Positions 7,243 through 7,314 of a DNA stretch of 7,314 nucleotides are shown here, piece after piece (positions within the stretch are counted from its first letter, which is position 1; every line of letters begins with the position of its first letter). A program made the position numbers and the translations under genes. The notes beneath the pieces are model-generated. The model was given only the letters and a program-made list of their open reading frames with translations, was not told the DNA's origin and searched no databases. Origin of the DNA: Ignavibacteriales bacterium CG12_big_fil_rev_8_21_14_0_65_30_8 (GTDB lineage Bacteria > Bacteroidota > Ignavibacteria > Ignavibacteriales > Ignavibacteriaceae). The stretch covers positions 1-7,314 of the forward strand of contig PFGS01000147.1 in assembly GCA_002783525.1 (NCBI GenBank), read 5' to 3'.

Positions 7243-7314
7243 AATCAAAATTATCCAAATCCTTTTAATCCATCAACGGAGATCAGGTATGCTCTTAAAG
7301 AGAACGCATTTGTG
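7231..7314 (+). pseudogene. Detached fragment of a type IX secretion C-terminal sorting domain, runs off the window
   Basis: The + strand frame beginning at 7231 reads SFSLNQNYPNPFNPSTEI, then RYALKENAFV to the window edge. The YPNPFNPST core, preceded by FSLNQN and followed by an I-x-Y strand, is the classic opening of the Por/T9SS type A C-terminal domain that targets exported proteins through the type IX system. Such a domain normally sits at the end of a long secreted protein, but here the codon just before it (7228-7230) is TGA and the DNA upstream is the antisense of a flavoprotein gene. No gene body feeds into it within the window. It is therefore a fragment, joined by rearrangement or misassembly; the remaining 60 or so residues of the domain would lie beyond the edge. 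Confidence 0.8.

Noticed and set aside
7212..7259. Alternative minus-strand frame reading DLDNFDLVKKIKKVFLNYQ as the true flavoprotein frame
   Set aside because: It would need one more frameshift to join SFSELSGIS, and the same DNA is better explained on the + strand as the sorting-domain sequence SLNQNYPNPF.

Overview
The window is AT-rich DNA carrying ordinary chromosomal genes. It most likely comes from a member of the Bacteroidota/Chlorobi/Ignavibacteria (FCB) group. The main clue is at the right edge, where the + strand encodes QNYPNPFNPSTEIRYAL, the hallmark start of the type IX secretion (Por) C-terminal sorting domain in the form typical of Ignavibacteria and relatives. Low GC and the lack of strong Shine-Dalgarno sequences ahead of the starts fit this. 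The lineage is an inference; no rRNA gene is present.

Layout. Positions 107-4216 hold three minus-strand genes, read right to left: recN (DNA-repair SMC-like ATPase), hemW (radical SAM heme chaperone, 2 nt after recN) and a glutamate/aspartate:cation symporter of the GltP/DctA type, 55 nt further on. A 154-bp divergent intergenic region (4217-4370) separates recN from a + strand cobalamin-binding-type radical SAM protein of the DUF4070 class (4371-5888). That gene ends tail to tail, with overlapping stop codons, against a minus-strand Nudix hydrolase of the ADP-ribose pyrophosphatase type (5885-6415). A small YwbE-family gene (6434-6634) lies just upstream of the Nudix gene on the same strand.

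The right end (6652-7314) is damaged. It holds the C-terminal half of an HI0933/BaiN-type flavoprotein on the minus strand, broken by at least two in-frame stops and one homopolymer frameshift. Near 7230 this similarity stops, and a + strand fragment of a T9SS sorting domain begins without any upstream gene body. This is either a real rearrangement that truncated the flavoprotein gene or an assembly artefact at a genome-wide repeat.

The genes do not form one pathway. recN-hemW looks like a co-transcribed pair, and ywbE-nudix looks like another that may once have followed the flavoprotein gene. I found no CRISPR array, RNA gene, phage module, insertion sequence or recognisable new multi-gene system. 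The points most worth a second look are the junction at the right edge and the functionally unassigned DUF4070 radical SAM enzyme.
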